Assembly (NCBI GenBank): GCA_021545665.1
Contig: JAJRTX010000274.1
Span: forward strand, 1-46,530
Length of the DNA stretch: 46,530 nt
Reading direction: 5' to 3'
Source of the DNA: Zetaproteobacteria bacterium
GTDB taxonomy: Bacteria; Pseudomonadota; Zetaproteobacteria; Mariprofundales; Mariprofundaceae
Below, piece by piece: positions 45,272-46,530 of the stretch (position 1 is its first letter; each line of letters starts with the position of its first letter). The position numbers and the translations under genes are program-made. Under the pieces are notes generated by a model. That model was given only the letters and a program-made list of their open reading frames with translations. It was not told the DNA's origin and did not search any database.

Positions 45272-45826
45272 TTACATGCCTTTGACGGCGTAGATTCCGG
45301 CGGCATTGCGCAGATAACCTTTGTAGTCCATGCCATAACCAAACAGGTAACGGTCTTCTACTTCCAGGCCGACAAAATCAACCTTCATTTTCGATTGGCG
45401 TTGGCGAATCTTTTCTACCAGCACGGCAGAATAGACCACGGCGGCTCCGGCTTCTTTACAATCCTGTGCAATGGCTTCGAGGGTTAGGCCTTCGTCAAAA
45501 ATATCGTCTACCAATAAGACAACCCGATCTTTAAGTGGCTTGTGTGGTTTGACTATCCAGTCCAGCTCGCCGCCCTGGGTATTATGACCGTAGCGGGTGG
45601 CGTGAATGTAGTCGGTGGTCAGCGGAAAATCCAGGCGTGGCAAAAGCATGCCTGCCGGGATAACGCCGCCCGTCATGATGCATAAAACAATTGGGTTTTT
45701 ATCCGCCAGTTGTGCCGTAATTTCTGCTGCCATTTTGTCGAAGCCTGCCTCGACCTGTTGTTTGTTACATAACAGGTCGGCTTGCTGCATGACCCGTTTT
45801 GATTCTTCTAGATATTCTGTTGTCAT
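45272..45826 (-). CDS. Hypoxanthine(-guanine) phosphoribosyltransferase
   Basis: Cytoplasmic purine-salvage enzyme of 184 aa converting hypoxanthine or guanine plus PRPP to nucleotide. The PRPP-binding motif is VVLLVDDIFDEGLTL; IVLCIMTGGVIPAG supplies the PP loop and the C-terminal VDFVGLEVEDRYLFGYGMDY the purine site. ATG 45826 is my start; a GTG three codons earlier overlaps the end of the peroxidase gene. It works with the phosphorylase gene next to it, which may supply hypoxanthine. Confidence 0.9.
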   Translation of the reverse strand: MTTEYLEESKRVMQQADLLCNKQQVEAGFDKMAAEITAQLADKNPIVLCIMTGGVIPAGMLLPRLDFPLTTDYIHATRYGHNTQGGELDWIVKPHKPLKDRVVLLVDDIFDEGLTLEAIAQDCKEAGAAVVYSAVLVEKIRQRQSKMKVDFVGLEVEDRYLFGYGMDYKGYLRNAAGIYAVKGM

Positions 45827-45835
45827 TGCTAACAC

Positions 45836-46530
45836 TCAAAGGTTTTTATCTTGCACTGTTACCACAGTGCGTTCAGGGGTTGCGGGTAAACGAGGCAATG
45901 TTATTTGTGGAAACTCCCCCGTCAATGTTTTGAGAAATTCCACCAGATGATCAACCTGATGATCGGTCAGTTCACGGTTTAACTGGGTTTTGGCCATCAC
46001 ACGCACCGCTTCATCCAGGGTGTTGACTGCACCGTTGTGAAAATAAGGGGCTGTGATGGCAATATTGCGCAGTGATGGCACCCGCCACATACGCCTGTCT
46101 GTTTTCACCCGGCTAAAATCATAACGGCCAATATCATCTGCCAGGCCATACTGTTTTTCATAGTCCGTGCCCGGGTAGTTGGGGAACAGTTCATAAAAAC
46201 CCTCGCCCTGCTGCAAGGCCAGACCTGGGTTGGGGCCTGCCATGTTGACCCAGAAGTGACACGAGGCACAGCGAATCGCAATAAATTGTTCGAAACCACG
46301 CTGGGCGTAGTCTGAAATGGCCTCTTTATCGCCGTTTAAAAAACGATCAAACGGACTGTTGGTGGTGACCAGTGTGCGTTCAAAACTGGCGATGGCCTTG
46401 GCGATGGTTTTTTCTGTTATTCCTTCGTCGCTAAAAACAGCAGCGAACTGTGAACGATAAGCATCGATTTTATTGAGTCGTTCAACCAATGTTTTTGACT
46501 CTGGCATGGCCATGATGTTTTTATCAAGGA
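45836..46530 (-). CDS. Di-haem cytochrome c peroxidase, 5' part outside the window
   Basis: C-terminal portion of a MauG/CcpA-type periplasmic cytochrome c peroxidase; the frame stays open to the window edge, so the start and the first haem are missing. Visible: PESKTLVERLN, IAKAIASFERTLVT, the C-terminal haem site CASCH, and PSLRNIAITAPYFHNG. It reduces H2O2 with electrons from small cytochromes. In-frame codons upstream of the first visible ATG (46513) continue the family pattern, so this is not the real start. Stop lies 9 bases upstream of the hpt ATG. Confidence 0.9.
   Translation of the reverse strand, partial: LDKNIMAMPESKTLVERLNKIDAYRSQFAAVFSDEGITEKTIAKAIASFERTLVTTNSPFDRFLNGDKEAISDYAQRGFEQFIAIRCASCHFWVNMAGPNPGLALQQGEGFYELFPNYPGTDYEKQYGLADDIGRYDFSRVKTDRRMWRVPSLRNIAITAPYFHNGAVNTLDEAVRVMAKTQLNRELTDHQVDHLVEFLKTLTGEFPQITLPRLPATPERTVVTVQDKNL

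Overview
The window is chromosomal DNA from a gammaproteobacterium of moderate GC content. The gene set supports this placement: rsd, rlmJ, sfsA, tamA-tamB, pepN, ygiQ, a RelA-type (p)ppGpp synthetase, an AsrA/LonB-like protease and a Pseudomonas-type methylthioinosine phosphorylase. Two chemoreceptor genes and an HD-GYP phosphodiesterase suggest a motile cell that uses cyclic-di-GMP. A di-haem cytochrome c peroxidase, a DyP peroxidase and a periplasmic-type redox complement suggest respiration. I could not fix the genus. No rRNA, tRNA, CRISPR array, prophage or complete insertion sequence is visible.

Layout. 1-4.6 kb: a hairpin-rich unidentified leader, a full-length chemoreceptor gene with terminator, a 158-bp transposase-less inverted-repeat element (MITE), and a second chemoreceptor gene that has lost its 5' end. 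4.6-12.3 kb: redoxin (-), then mltB, pepN, a DUF2797 gene, an SLT-like membrane-anchored protein, sfsA and a DnaJ-related gene (+). 12.3-20.2 kb: an eight-repeat PQQ-like lipoprotein (-), a MATE exporter, ygiQ, a small membrane protein and a glycosyltransferase-like protein (-), a TauE/SafE exporter and rsd. 20.2-29.8 kb: stress and translation genes: LonB-like protease, relA, a ribosome-hibernation factor, a nitroreductase, HD-GYP, a MazG-like hydrolase and rlmJ. A 26-codon membrane peptide lies at 29.8 kb.

30.1-38.2 kb: an envelope region. An XRE regulator, tamA and tamB form a tight minus-strand operon. It is divergent from an 82-aa protein across overlapping promoters that share nested palindromes. 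A LysM/FecR-like periplasmic protein follows. 38.2-46.5 kb: secreted OB-fold protein, secreted methyltransferase and Old-Yellow-Enzyme reductase (-); an SLT lipoprotein (+); then DUF4389, a long RluA-type pseudouridine synthase, DyP peroxidase, methylthioinosine phosphorylase, hypoxanthine phosphoribosyltransferase, and a cytochrome c peroxidase gene cut by the window edge.

Most genes are ordinary core genes. The points most worth a second look are: a RelA-subfamily protein that keeps an almost complete ppGpp-hydrolase site together with the RelA-type synthetase motif; the self-regulated-looking XRE-tamA-tamB module with a related palindrome before the LysM gene; the MITE beside a decapitated chemoreceptor; the structured leader at the left edge; and the small membrane peptide at 29.8 kb. 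I did not find a clearly new defence or mobile system.
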